NCBI GenBank assembly: GCA_013812985.1
Contig: JACCSN010000244.1
Location: 1-24,953 of the forward strand
Source of the DNA: Hyphomicrobiales bacterium
Lineage (GTDB): Bacteria > Pseudomonadota > Alphaproteobacteria > Rhizobiales > Afifellaceae
Direction of reading: 5' to 3'
DNA: 24,953 bases
Shown piece by piece: positions 9,187 to 17,614 of this stretch (its first letter is position 1; the number at the start of each line of letters is the position of its first letter). Both the position numbers and the translations under genes were made by a program. The notes under the pieces are model-generated. The model was given only the letters and a program-made list of their open reading frames with translations. It made no database searches and was not told the origin of the DNA.

Positions 9187-10395
9187 ATGCCGAAATTCCG
9201 CTACCGCGCTCTCGACGCCTCCGGCCGGATGGTCATGGGGGTCATCGAGGCGTCGTCCAACGCCGCGGTGCTGCCGGAGCTGGAGAAGATCTCGATCCTG
9301 CCGATCGAGATCAGCGACATGCGCGAGCCGGGGCGTTCCTGGCGCCAGTTTTTCGCGCGCGGGCCGACCGCTGAGGAGGTGACCGGCCTCACCGAGGATC
9401 TGGCGACGCTGGTCGGCGGCGGCGTGACCTTGGACCGCGCGCTGCTGATCCTCTCGGAAGTGGGCACGCGGCCGGCGGTAAGCCAGCTGATGCTGGACCT
9501 GCATCGCGGAATTTCCGGCGGGCACAGCCTGGCGGAAGCCGTCTCGGCCTATCCGGCCATCTTCCCCCGCACTTACGCGAAGATGGTGGAGGTGGCGGAG
9601 GTAGCCGGCACGCTTGACGACACCTTGAGGGTCATCGCCCATGAGCGAAGCCGCGTCGAGCAATTGCGGCGGCGGATCACCTCGGCGCTGACTTATCCGA
9701 GCTTCCTGGCGTTCGCCGCGACCGGGGTGCTCATCTTCGTGCTGGTCGCGATCATCCCCGAATTCGAGCAAGCCATGGCCGGGCTGCAGACCGACGGCCA
9801 GGGCTCGACCGAGATGGTCTTCGCGCTGTCCCGCTCGCTGCGGGAGAACGGCAGCCTGGTCGCCACGATCGCCATCCTGGTCCTGCTCTGCGGCCTGCTG
9901 GCGTTCCGCAGCCGGCCTCTCAAGGCATGGTTCATGCGCGGCGTCCGGCGGATTCCGGGCGTGCGCGAAGTCGTTCGGCACGAGCGGGCGGTGTCCTTCT
10001 GCGCCACGCTCGGCACGTTGAGCCGGAGCGGCGTCGATATCTCGTCCTCGCTCCGGCTCATCCGCGACCTGATGCGCGACCCGCGGGCGGCTGATCAGAT
10101 CGACCGGGTGGTGGCCGCCGTCCGGCAAGGCCGTCGTCTGAGCGACGCTCTCCTTGAAGTCGACATATTGCCCATCTACGCTGTCCACATGCTTCGGGTC
10201 GGCGAGGAATCGGGCGAGCTTGATGTCGCCGCGATGCGCATCGCCGGCTTTTATGAAGGCAAGCTCAATCGCGCGTTGACGCGGCTGACAGGCATTCTCG
10301 GGCCGGCTATAATGATCCTGGTGAGCTTGCTGATCGGTTGGTTGATTGTCTCGGTGATCACCGCGCTGCTCAGCGTCAACGACCTTATCCTGTGA
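9187..10395 (+). CDS. gspF: Type II secretion inner-membrane platform protein GspF
   Basis: GspF is the polytopic platform protein that couples the GspE ATPase to pseudopilus assembly. The ATG at 9187 is chosen because MPKFRYRALDASGR is the usual family N-terminus. The 402-residue protein has two copies of the T2SSF cytoplasmic/membrane domain. The first runs from about residue 68 (LTEDLATLVGGGVTLDRAL, MVEVAEVAGTLDDTL, then a long hydrophobic helix). The second starts around 270 (FCATLGTLSRSGVDISSSL, MLRVGEESGELD) and finishes with a hydrophobic segment near the C-terminus. It heads an operon of gsp genes that are nearly all overlapping or closely spaced. Confidence 0.93.
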   Translation: MPKFRYRALDASGRMVMGVIEASSNAAVLPELEKISILPIEISDMREPGRSWRQFFARGPTAEEVTGLTEDLATLVGGGVTLDRALLILSEVGTRPAVSQLMLDLHRGISGGHSLAEAVSAYPAIFPRTYAKMVEVAEVAGTLDDTLRVIAHERSRVEQLRRRITSALTYPSFLAFAATGVLIFVLVAIIPEFEQAMAGLQTDGQGSTEMVFALSRSLRENGSLVATIAILVLLCGLLAFRSRPLKAWFMRGVRRIPGVREVVRHERAVSFCATLGTLSRSGVDISSSLRLIRDLMRDPRAADQIDRVVAAVRQGRRLSDALLEVDILPIYAVHMLRVGEESGELDVAAMRIAGFYEGKLNRALTRLTGILGPAIMILVSLLIGWLIVSVITALLSVNDLIL

Positions 10396-10409
10396 CGGCT
10401 GCAAACGGC

Positions 10410-10859
10410 ATGGCAATCGGATTCAAAATTCGCGAAAGGCTGCGGGACAGGGACACGGAAGGCGGGTTCACGCTCGTCGAGCTCCTGGTGGTCCTGGTCA
10501 TCCTGAGCCTGGTGATGGGCCTCGTCGGGCCGCGCGTGCTCAGCTACCTCACCGACGCCCGCGTGCGCTCCGCCAAACTGCAGATCGATTCCCTCGCGGC
10601 CTCGCTGGACCTCTTCTATTTAGATACAGGGCGGTATCCTTCCGAGCAGGAGGGCCTGAAAGCCCTGATCGCCCGCTCGCCTAGCCTGGACAACTGGAAC
10701 GGGCCTTATCTGCAGCAATCGGAGCTGCCCCTGGATCCGTGGGGTAAACCTTATGAGTATCGCGTTCCTGGTGAGAAAAAGTCCTATGACATCGTCTCGC
10801 TGGGCTCCGATGGGCGGCAAGGCGGGACTGACGACGCGGCCGATCTCGTCAACAGGTGA
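10410..10859 (+). CDS. gspG: Major pseudopilin GspG
   Basis: GspG is the major subunit of the periplasmic pseudopilus. The ATG at 10410 gives 149 residues with a short basic leader and a type IV prepilin site GG|FTLVELLVVLVIL, with Gly at -1 and Glu at +5. The hallmark C-terminal globular part is visible: DLFYLDTGRYPSEQEGLKAL, the WNGPYL segment, LPLDPWGKPYEYR and YDIVSLGSDG-x-x-GG, the region that binds calcium in characterised GspG proteins. It starts 14 bases after gspF, and its 3' end overlaps the probable start region of gspH. Confidence 0.95.
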   Translation: MAIGFKIRERLRDRDTEGGFTLVELLVVLVILSLVMGLVGPRVLSYLTDARVRSAKLQIDSLAASLDLFYLDTGRYPSEQEGLKALIARSPSLDNWNGPYLQQSELPLDPWGKPYEYRVPGEKKSYDIVSLGSDGRQGGTDDAADLVNR

Positions 10860-11334
10860 CAGGGCGCGAGGCGATCGGGGCTTCGCGCTCTACGAGTTGG
10901 TCCTGGCGCTGGCGATCCTGGGGCTTGTCGCCGGGGTCGTGTTTCCGCGCGTCGCAAGGGTCCCCGGGCCGGCGGAGCTGAGGCAGAAATCGCTGGAGAT
11001 CGCCGCGCTTCTGCGGACCGACCGGAACAATGCGTTCCGGCGCGGCCAGGAGGTTCTCTCGCGGATCGATGTCGGCGAGGGTGTCGTGGCGTCCGGGTCT
11101 GGAACTCGGCGCGTCGAGTTTCCGCGCGGCGTGAAGGCGGAGTTCGTGCAGTCCAGCCGCGAGCTCCGCGCCGATGGCGGCGGCATCCGCTTCCGCCCGG
11201 ACGGGCGTTCCTCCGGAGGGGTGCTCTATTTGAGCCGCCAGGGCGCGGTCTACGAGATTTCGGTCAATTGGCTGACGTCGGGCGTCGCGGTCGTCCCCGC
11301 TGCGCGGCCTGACCGAGCGGCGGCCGGAGGCTGA
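10810..11334 (+). CDS. gspH: Minor pseudopilin GspH
   Basis: A minor pseudopilin with prepilin site RG|FALYELVLALAILGL and Glu at +5. The hydrophobic N-terminal helix is followed by a beta-rich domain (LRTDRNNAFRRGQEV, IRFRPDGRSSGG, YEISVNWLTSG), matching GspH. The start is uncertain: ATG codons at 10753, 10786 and 10810 are all in frame and all inside gspG. I use 10810 because it yields a leader of 24 residues, the shortest of the three. About 174 residues result. The strong overlap with gspG suggests translational coupling. Confidence 0.82.
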   Translation: MGGKAGLTTRPISSTGDRARGDRGFALYELVLALAILGLVAGVVFPRVARVPGPAELRQKSLEIAALLRTDRNNAFRRGQEVLSRIDVGEGVVASGSGTRRVEFPRGVKAEFVQSSRELRADGGGIRFRPDGRSSGGVLYLSRQGAVYEISVNWLTSGVAVVPAARPDRAAAGG

Positions 11335-11338
11335 GCGG

Positions 11339-11752
11339 ATGATCGGCATGTCCAGGCGCCGCCTGTTTCGCGCCAAGCGCAACGGGCAGGCGGCGTTCAC
11401 GCTCCTGGAGATGCTGGTCGCCGTTGCGATCATGTCCGTTCTTGTCGGCATGGTGCCGCGCAGCTTTGTCTTCGCGCGCGCCCTGATCAACCGCTCCGAA
11501 TCCTGGGTCGATGCGCGGATCGTGGCGGAGGCGGTGCTGAACGGAGAGCTGGGCGGCAGCGACTTGCGGCCCGGAACGCGCCGCGGCGCCATCGACGGGC
11601 GAGGCTGGACCGCTATCTTGCAGCCGAATGCCGACCTTTCGGCGGGCGGCGCGGATGCGGAGCGGGTGCTTCTCCATGTGCGCGTTGTGGTGCCGGTCTC
11701 CTCGGTGGAGAACCTCGAGGTGGACACGATGCGCGTCGGCTTCGCGCGATGA
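11339..11752 (+). CDS. gspI: Minor pseudopilin GspI
   Basis: A 137-residue minor pseudopilin, probably one of the tip subunits with GspJ and GspK. The basic leader ends GQA-A|FTLLEMLVAVAIMSVLVG: Glu is at +5, but position -1 is Ala rather than the near-invariant Gly. The short globular domain has RSESWVDARIVAEAVLN, as in GspI. GGAGG lies 10 bases upstream of the ATG at 11339, and a second in-frame ATG at 11348 is possible. It begins 4 bases after gspH ends and overlaps gspJ by four bases (ATGA). Confidence 0.85.
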   Translation: MIGMSRRRLFRAKRNGQAAFTLLEMLVAVAIMSVLVGMVPRSFVFARALINRSESWVDARIVAEAVLNGELGGSDLRPGTRRGAIDGRGWTAILQPNADLSAGGADAERVLLHVRVVVPVSSVENLEVDTMRVGFAR

Positions 11753-12492
11753 CCCGGCGCAGCGGACAAGCGCAGGACGGCTTCGCGCTGGTCGAATCGA
11801 TCGCGGTTCTGGCGCTGAGCGCGCTCGTTCTCTTGAGCCTTCTGACGGCCAGCTATCTCGTCACCCGCAATTCCGCCGCGGCGGCGCGTCGGGCCGGCGC
11901 CGTGGAGACTTTGACCACGGGGCTGGAAGCGCTCCGTCGCGACGTTTCCCGCGCAAAATTCGCCCGCGGCGGCGCGACGGCCGCGGACCCTTTGCTGTTC
12001 CAAGGGGCAGCCCAGTCGCTTGGACTGGTGATCGGCGCCGATGATCCCGATCTCGGCGAGAGCCTCGTCCGGATCGAGGCGCTCGCGGACGGCGACACGA
12101 CAGCGCTTGTGCGGTCGTCTGCGCGGCTGCTGCCGCAGATGAACGGCTTCGCGGGCGTCACATTCGCCAATCCGGCCGTTCTCATGTCGGGCCGCTGGGC
12201 TTATCGCTTCTCATACGCCGAGCTGGATTCCGGTCCGGCCCAATGGAATAGCAGCTGGACGAGCACCAAGAACCTGCCGGACGCCGTCAGGCTGGAGATC
12301 CTCGACCGAGCCGCGACCCGCCATATCGTGCCCGCGATCATCATCCCATTGCAGGTCAATGCGGAGACGCCTTGTGAAACCGTGGGCTGCGAAACCGGGG
12401 AGGAGGATGAGCAGAGTTTGGAGGAGCGGCGGCGTGAATGGGCTTCGGGCTTGGAAGGGGATGCGGCCGATGGGTCGGGCGACGGGCAGTGA
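11749..12492 (+). CDS. gspJ: Minor pseudopilin GspJ
   Basis: A 247-residue minor pseudopilin with prepilin site DG|FALVESIAVLALSAL (Gly -1, Glu +5). It is followed by a larger beta-rich domain containing LEALRRDVSRAKF, FQGAAQSLGLVIG, the RFSYAELDSG segment and LPDAVRLEIL, the pattern of GspJ. The start overlaps the gspI stop as ATGA. The C-terminal 40 residues are acidic and low-complexity and overlap the gspK start by 59 bases. Confidence 0.87.
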   Translation: MTRRSGQAQDGFALVESIAVLALSALVLLSLLTASYLVTRNSAAAARRAGAVETLTTGLEALRRDVSRAKFARGGATAADPLLFQGAAQSLGLVIGADDPDLGESLVRIEALADGDTTALVRSSARLLPQMNGFAGVTFANPAVLMSGRWAYRFSYAELDSGPAQWNSSWTSTKNLPDAVRLEILDRAATRHIVPAIIIPLQVNAETPCETVGCETGEEDEQSLEERRREWASGLEGDAADGSGDGQ

Positions 12493-13363
12493 CGGCTACA
12501 TCACGCTGGCCGTGCTGGTCATTGCCGGGCTCCTGGCGGCCAGCGTCGCCACCCTTATCACGGTCTCGCGCCCGGCGATCGACACCGCGCGGCTTGGCGC
12601 CGACAAGCTCGCTGCGGACGGCCTGGTCGACGGCGGCCTGGCGGCGGCCGGCTACCTTCTCTTCAGGAGCGAGCGCGAGCCATCCGCGGTCGACGGGACG
12701 ACTTTGCGCTTCGGCACCGGCTCCGTCCGGCTTGGCGTCACCGACGAAGGCGGGCGAATCGGGCTGAACATCGCGGATCCGGAGCTGCTTGCTGGATTGT
12801 TCGGCGCCGCCGGCGGAAGCTCGATGAGCCCGGCGGCATTCGCCGCAAGAATCATGGATTGGCGCGACGAAGACAGCGAGCCCACGGAAGCCGGGGCCGA
12901 AAGCGAGGAATATGCGAGCGCCGAGCTCGGCTACGGGCCGCGAAACGGGCCATTTCGCTCGCCCGACGAATTGCGCCTTCTCATCGGATTGAGCGGGGGA
13001 GACTTCAACCGACTGGAGCCGTTCCTCACGACGTTCAGCAATTCCGGGTTGATCGACCCGCGCAGCGCTCCCAGGACTGTCCTGCTTGCGATTCCGGGTT
13101 TGACCCGAGCCGATGTCGAAAGATTGATCGAGGCGCGCCGCGCCGGCACGCGCGACCGCGAGGCGCTGATCGGCCTCGTCGAGGGCTCGACGGATTATTT
13201 CGGCACCGAACCTTCCGGCGCTTATCGCGTCGTGATGCAGGCGCGGCTGAAAGCCGGGTTCAGCGAGGCCGCCGAAGCCGTGCTCGTGGCCGCGACGGAC
13301 GAAACCGCGGATTTCGGTGTCGTCGCCTGGAACAGGCTTGCGCCAGGAACGCGGTCGCCATGA
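12434..13363 (+). CDS. gspK: Minor pseudopilin GspK (tip)
   Basis: GspK caps the pseudopilus tip. The start is the GTG at 12434, since GGAGGAG lies 8 bases upstream; ATGs at 12461 and 12470 are possible. The leader ends at SDG|YITLAVLVIAGLLA, where residue +5 is Ala, consistent with GspK being the pseudopilin that lacks Glu5. The large domain shows DEGGRIGLNIADPELL, MDWRDEDSEP, then PFRSPDELRLLIGLSG and the helix-hairpin-helix-like stretch IPGLTRADVERLIEARR, all typical of GspK. Length of 309 residues is normal. Confidence 0.9.
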   Translation: MNGLRAWKGMRPMGRATGSDGYITLAVLVIAGLLAASVATLITVSRPAIDTARLGADKLAADGLVDGGLAAAGYLLFRSEREPSAVDGTTLRFGTGSVRLGVTDEGGRIGLNIADPELLAGLFGAAGGSSMSPAAFAARIMDWRDEDSEPTEAGAESEEYASAELGYGPRNGPFRSPDELRLLIGLSGGDFNRLEPFLTTFSNSGLIDPRSAPRTVLLAIPGLTRADVERLIEARRAGTRDREALIGLVEGSTDYFGTEPSGAYRVVMQARLKAGFSEAAEAVLVAATDETADFGVVAWNRLAPGTRSP

Positions 13364-13391
13364 CCATGGCGACTGGCTTGGGATTCGGTCG

Positions 13392-14435
13392 ATGAGCACG
13401 GTCTCCAGAGCCGTTGGACGCCTTGTCGACGAGATCGCGGAGGTCTTGGAGCCGCTTCGCGCCCGCAATGAGCGGCGGGCCCGCTATACCCTCGTCGAAC
13501 GCGGGCGCGGCTACGAGATCTATCGAAACGATCGGACCGGACCGGTTCTCGCCTCGCAAGGCTCTTTCGGCGAGCTCGGTCAGAACAAGCTTCCGCGGCA
13601 GGTGACATCCCAGCCCGTGGAGGTGCGGCTCGACGCCGGCCGCGTGCTCAGTAAGGCCCTGCAGCTTCCCGCCTCAAGCCGCCAGTACCTCGACGCCATC
13701 GTCGGTCACCAGGTGGAGCGCATGACGCCGTGGGCCGCGGACCGGGTGGTGTTCGACTACACGGTCGATGAAGCGGCCACCAATGCCGAGCAGGTGGCCG
13801 TGCGCCTCGTCGCCACGTCGCGCGACGTGCTCGACGCCGCGGTCGAGCGCCTCGCCGGATTGGGCGTGAAGCCGGCGCTTGTGGGGACATCGGAAGACCC
13901 TCTGGACCGGCCAAGCCCGGTCAATCTCCTGCAGGCCAGCAAGCTGGGCCGCAAGCAGGCGCTCCGCCGCAACGTCGCGATCGCTCTGGCCGCCATCGCC
14001 GTCGCGGGCGCCGCGGTGAGCGGCTTCACCGGCTGGCGGCTCTATAGCCTTTCCGCTGAGGCAGCGGCTGTCCAGGCTGAGCTCGACGAGGCGCGCGGGG
14101 CGGTGGAGGAAGCCCGCTCGCGAACGGTGAATTCGGAAGCCTATGCGAAGCTTCTGGCGCGCAAGCAGGGAGTTGTCGCGATGGTGGTGCTGGTCGACGA
14201 GCTCTCCAAGATCATCCCGGCCGGCACTTTTCTGAGCGAGCTGCAAATCGAGGACCAGGGCCTCAGGATCACCGGCTTCTCCGACGATGCGCCGGCGCTC
14301 ATCGCGACGCTTGAAAGCGCTGCGGTCCTGAAGGACGTGAATTTCGCGGCGCCTACGACGCGTGACGAGGGCACGTCGCAGGACCGTTTCGAGATCGTGG
14401 CGACGATCGAGCCGCCCGCCCCGCCCGCCTCATGA
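13392..14435 (+). CDS. gspL: GspL/PilN-like inner-membrane assembly protein
   Basis: A bitopic membrane protein of 347 residues that should anchor GspE to the inner membrane and pair with GspM. The N-terminal region (to about residue 190) is cytoplasmic and appears to be a reduced version of the actin-like GspL domain. One transmembrane helix (AIALAAIAVAGAAVSGF, about 196-212) follows, then a coiled-coil-prone segment rich in Ala/Glu and a periplasmic PilN-type domain (VAMVVLVDELSKIIPAGTFL, LRITGFSDDAPALI). The ATG at 13392 begins 28 bases after gspK; gspM overlaps its end as ATGA. The name rests mainly on the PilN-type domain and operon position. Confidence 0.82.
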   Translation: MSTVSRAVGRLVDEIAEVLEPLRARNERRARYTLVERGRGYEIYRNDRTGPVLASQGSFGELGQNKLPRQVTSQPVEVRLDAGRVLSKALQLPASSRQYLDAIVGHQVERMTPWAADRVVFDYTVDEAATNAEQVAVRLVATSRDVLDAAVERLAGLGVKPALVGTSEDPLDRPSPVNLLQASKLGRKQALRRNVAIALAAIAVAGAAVSGFTGWRLYSLSAEAAAVQAELDEARGAVEEARSRTVNSEAYAKLLARKQGVVAMVVLVDELSKIIPAGTFLSELQIEDQGLRITGFSDDAPALIATLESAAVLKDVNFAAPTTRDEGTSQDRFEIVATIEPPAPPAS

Positions 14436-15010
14436 AAGCGTTGACCAGATCCGTCCCGGGCCGCAACCGTGTCTTGTCGCTCGCAGTCTTCGGGCTGATG
14501 GTCGTCGCGCCGGTGGCGTGGGCGGCGTGGAGCCTGAACGCGGCTTCGGCCGCCGGCGAGGCGATCCGCAGCCAGACGGTGCTGCTCGACGGCATCCGCC
14601 AGCGGCTGACGGCCCTGCAAGCGAGCCCGCGGAGCACCGGGTCGGCGACCGACCAAGCCAGCATCTACCTGCCCGGCGCGACGGCCTCGATCGCCGGCGC
14701 CGCTTTGCAGCGGATCGTCGCGGACGCGATCGGGAGCGCCGGCGGCCGCCTTGTGGAGAGCGAGTTCGCGCGCGGCGAGCCGTCGGAGGAAGAGCCGGGC
14801 CGGGTCGATCTCCGTGTCGCCTTCGACGCCGAGATCGTGACGCTTCAGCAGATCCTCTTCCAGCTGGAAAGCGGCACGCCCGTTTTGCTTCTCCACACAC
14901 TGAGCATACAATCCTCTGGCGCGGCGGAGGCAGCGGAGGGCGCCAGTCCGCCCTTGCGCGTTACGCTCCTGGTGGGAGGCTTCTGGGAAGCGGAGGGCGC
15001 GATACAATGA
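14432..15010 (+). CDS. gspM: GspM-like inner-membrane protein
   Basis: A 192-residue protein with a short basic N-terminus, one hydrophobic helix (about residues 14-33, VLSLAVFGLMVVAPVAWAAW), then a heptad-like stretch and a periplasmic ferredoxin-like domain (LQRIVADAIGSAGGRLVES, VDLRVAFDAEIVTLQQILFQLE, LRVTLLVGGFWE). This architecture and the position after GspL identify GspM, probably of the divergent T2SSM_b type. It overlaps gspL and the following gene by ATGA, so all three are likely translationally coupled. Confidence 0.82.
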   Translation: MKALTRSVPGRNRVLSLAVFGLMVVAPVAWAAWSLNAASAAGEAIRSQTVLLDGIRQRLTALQASPRSTGSATDQASIYLPGATASIAGAALQRIVADAIGSAGGRLVESEFARGEPSEEEPGRVDLRVAFDAEIVTLQQILFQLESGTPVLLLHTLSIQSSGAAEAAEGASPPLRVTLLVGGFWEAEGAIQ

Positions 15011-15882
15011 AGGCGCGCCTGCTCGGCCTCGCGGCTGTCGCGCTTGCTGGCCTTGCGTTCGTCTCCTTGGCAAAAGCGCAGGACGAGCTGCCTGAAGCGC
15101 CACTGATCCTGCCCGAGTTGCGCGGAGCAACGGCCGCGCCTGAGCCGGCTGATGCGCCGATGAGCATCGACGTTCCGGATGCGGCGACCGAACAGGAAGC
15201 CGGCGAAACGCCGGTTACGCAGGAATCGCCCGAAGCGCCGGCCGACTTGGATGCGCCCGGAACGGAGGCGGATCTGGACGCCATCGAGGCTTCGATTATG
15301 CCCGACGCGTCGATGGACGACCTACCTCAGTCGCCGGATGCGCCGGCCGAAACCGATGCGGCGGCCGCGCCGAACCCGTTTTTCAGCCCCAGCCTGGAAA
15401 GCCTCGAGGCGACCCGGTCCGCGCCGCTTTTCACACCGTCGCGAACGGCGCCCCAAAGCGAGCCAGAGCCAGAGCCGGACGTGGCTCCGGTGGAGACGGA
15501 GGTGGCGGTCGAAGCGGAGGCTACCCCGCCGGACGTCAAGCTGATCGGCATCGTGAAGGCAGGATCGGAGGAGGTGGCGATCCTCTCCGACACGGCGACC
15601 GCCGAGGTGCAGCGTCTGCGGCCCGGCGAGGAGGTTCAAGGCTGGACGGTGCGCATCGTCGATACGCGGACGGTGGAGCTGAAGAGCGGCGAGCAGCGCC
15701 ACACCTTGACGATGTTCACCGATTATCCGGCCACCGGACAGCCGCCGACCCCGGCGGACCCGGAAAGCGAGAATTACGGGGAGTGGAACGGCGAGGAATC
15801 CGGCGGATACGATGAGGCGCCTCCCCCCGACGAGCCGAGCATGTACGAGGAGCCGCCCTCCGAGCAGCCGCCCGGCGAGTGA
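15007..15882 (+). CDS. GspC/GspN-like periplasmic secretion protein
   Basis: The ATG at 15007 overlaps the gspM stop and gives 291 residues. It starts with a cleavable-looking signal peptide (MKARLL, a hydrophobic stretch, SLAKA|QDE), so it is exported instead of membrane-anchored as classical GspC is. Residues 25-175 are acidic and Ala/Pro/Glu-rich with a PLFTPSRTAP motif. Residues 176-240 (VKLIGIVKAGSEEVAIL, LRPGEEVQGWTVRIVD, LKSGEQRHTLTMF) match the homology region of GspC/PilP proteins that contacts the secretin N0 domain. The C-terminal 50 residues are Pro/Glu-rich. No PDZ domain is present. It most likely bridges the inner-membrane platform and GspD; the symbol is left open because GspC and GspN are used inconsistently for this type. 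Confidence 0.75.
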   Translation: MKARLLGLAAVALAGLAFVSLAKAQDELPEAPLILPELRGATAAPEPADAPMSIDVPDAATEQEAGETPVTQESPEAPADLDAPGTEADLDAIEASIMPDASMDDLPQSPDAPAETDAAAAPNPFFSPSLESLEATRSAPLFTPSRTAPQSEPEPEPDVAPVETEVAVEAEATPPDVKLIGIVKAGSEEVAILSDTATAEVQRLRPGEEVQGWTVRIVDTRTVELKSGEQRHTLTMFTDYPATGQPPTPADPESENYGEWNGEESGGYDEAPPPDEPSMYEEPPSEQPPGE

Positions 15883-15907
15883 GCCGCCGCCGGATCGACA
15901 GCGTGGC

Positions 15908-17614
15908 TCAGGTCGTGGCGCGCAGGACTTCCTCGATGGAGGTGACGCCGGCGCGATATTTCAACAGACCGTCCTCCAGCATCGAGGACATGCCGGCGGC
16001 TTTGGCCTGCTCCTGCAAGGCGCCCGTATCGATGTTGCGCCGGATGAGCGTGCGCAGCTCGTCGTTCAGCCGCAGCACCTCGAAGATCGCGACACGGCCC
16101 CGATAGCCGGTCCTGCCGCACCAATTGCAGCCGGGCGCCGTGTAGAAGACTTCGCCGGCGCGCGGATTGAACAGGCCGCGCTCGGCTAGCCTGACGGCGG
16201 CGGGCGGCAGGTGATCGGTCGGGGTGCGGCAGCGCTCGCAGAGCTTGCGCACCAGCCGCTGACCGACCACGCACCGGAGCGCGGAGACAAGCAGGAAGGT
16301 TTCCACGCCGAGGTCCACAAGCCTGACGATCGCGTCGGCGGCGCTGTTGGTGTGCAGCGTGGTCAGCACAAGGTGGCCGGTAAGCGCGGCCTGAACGCCG
16401 ATCTGCGCCGTATCGCGGTCGCGCATCTCGCCGACCATGAGCACGTCCGGGTCATGGCGGAGGAACGAGCGCAGCGCGGTGGCGAATGTCAGGTCGATGG
16501 ACGGCTTCACCTGCGTCTGGTGGATGCCGGGAATCTGGTATTCGATCGGGTCCTCGATCGTCATGATCTTGCGTTCGGGGTCGTTCAGCGTCGACAGCGC
16601 CGCCGCCAGCGTGGTCGTCTTGCCGCTGCCGGTCGGGCCGGAGACGACGATCAGCCCGTGCGGCTCGGAGAGCTGCTCGGCGAAGGCCTTCAGATCGCGC
16701 GGGGCCATGCCGAGCCGCGACAGGTCGAGCGCGCGAGCTTCCTTGACGAGGATGCGGATCACCACCGCTTCGCCGTGCAGCGCCGGCATGGTCGCGACGC
16801 GCAGATCGGCCTCCGTGTCGCCGACGCGGATGCGGGCGCGGCCGTCCTGCGGCAGCCGGCGCTCGGCGATGTTCAGCCCGGCCAGGATCTTGACGCGGGA
16901 AACGACGGCGCGCGCCATGCGGCCGGGCAGCGACTGGTGGGAGCGGAGCCGGCCGTCGACGCGCAGGCGCACGCGAACGCCATCACGCGAGGGTTCGATG
17001 TGGATGTCGGTGGCGGAGGCGTTGATCGCAGCTTCCAGCATGGAATCCACGGTGTGGACAACCGGAGCCCCGCTCGCCAGATCCTGCAGGCGCTCCAGAT
17101 TCTCCTCGGCGCCGATGTCGCCGTCGTCATCGCCCGTCCGGCCGGTCTCGCGCGGCTCGCCGGGCTTGGGCAGGTTCGATCCCTGCTCGAAGAACATGGC
17201 CAGCTCGTCGAAGGCGGCGACCTGGATCGCTGCCGGCTCGGCGAGCGCCAGCAGGACCGCGCGGATCGCGTCCTCGCGCGTTGGGTCGGCGACGGCGAGC
17301 GCCAGTTCGCCCCTGTCGAGGAAGGGAAAAATCCACGAGTCGCGCAGGAACCTGCGGGACAGCCCGTCGAACAGGTCCGCCCGGTATTCGATCTGATCGG
17401 GCTGGGCGCGGGGGAGATCGTGGAAGGCGGCGACGGCGTCCGCCAGTTCGCCGCCGGACAGCACGCCGGCTTCCCAGAGGTCGGCATATCCGTTGCGTCC
17501 GCTGGAGAGGTTGCGATTCAGCGCCGCCCAGTCGACGCGATCCTTTGCGGTCTCGCTTTCCATCAGGAACGCGACAAAAGCTCCATAGGGCGCCGAGGTG
17601 TCGATCGCGAGCAT
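15908..17614 (-). CDS. gspE: Type II secretion ATPase GspE
   Basis: The cytoplasmic hexameric ATPase that drives pseudopilus growth. Numbering from the ATG at 17614 (568 residues): an N-terminal T2SSE_N-like domain (about 25-140), then the catalytic domain with SATDIHIEPSRDGVRVRLR (200-218), Walker A GPTGSGKT (326-333), Asp box TIEDPIEYQ (352-360), Walker B-containing DVLMVGEMRD (390-399) and His box LTGHLVLTTLHT. The four zinc-binding cysteines Cys459, Cys462, Cys496 and Cys499 are present. The start is uncertain: an ATG at 17563 is possible and neither has a strong ribosome-binding site. It lies opposite to the rest of the gsp genes, converging with the GspC-like gene and diverging from gspD. 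Confidence 0.92.
   Translation of the reverse strand: MLAIDTSAPYGAFVAFLMESETAKDRVDWAALNRNLSSGRNGYADLWEAGVLSGGELADAVAAFHDLPRAQPDQIEYRADLFDGLSRRFLRDSWIFPFLDRGELALAVADPTREDAIRAVLLALAEPAAIQVAAFDELAMFFEQGSNLPKPGEPRETGRTGDDDGDIGAEENLERLQDLASGAPVVHTVDSMLEAAINASATDIHIEPSRDGVRVRLRVDGRLRSHQSLPGRMARAVVSRVKILAGLNIAERRLPQDGRARIRVGDTEADLRVATMPALHGEAVVIRILVKEARALDLSRLGMAPRDLKAFAEQLSEPHGLIVVSGPTGSGKTTTLAAALSTLNDPERKIMTIEDPIEYQIPGIHQTQVKPSIDLTFATALRSFLRHDPDVLMVGEMRDRDTAQIGVQAALTGHLVLTTLHTNSAADAIVRLVDLGVETFLLVSALRCVVGQRLVRKLCERCRTPTDHLPPAAVRLAERGLFNPRAGEVFYTAPGCNWCGRTGYRGRVAIFEVLRLNDELRTLIRRNIDTGALQEQAKAAGMSSMLEDGLLKYRAGVTSIEEVLRATT

Noticed and set aside
9124..10416. Long open frame on the - strand (430 codons)
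   Set aside because: Exactly antisense to gspF, which has clear T2SSF domains; the antisense product is rich in His, Gln, Arg and Asp and matches nothing.
14362..15006. N-terminal extension of the GspC-like gene
   Set aside because: The frame is open upstream but runs through gspL and gspM as Arg/Pro-rich nonsense; the ATG at 15007 overlaps the gspM stop and begins a proper signal peptide.
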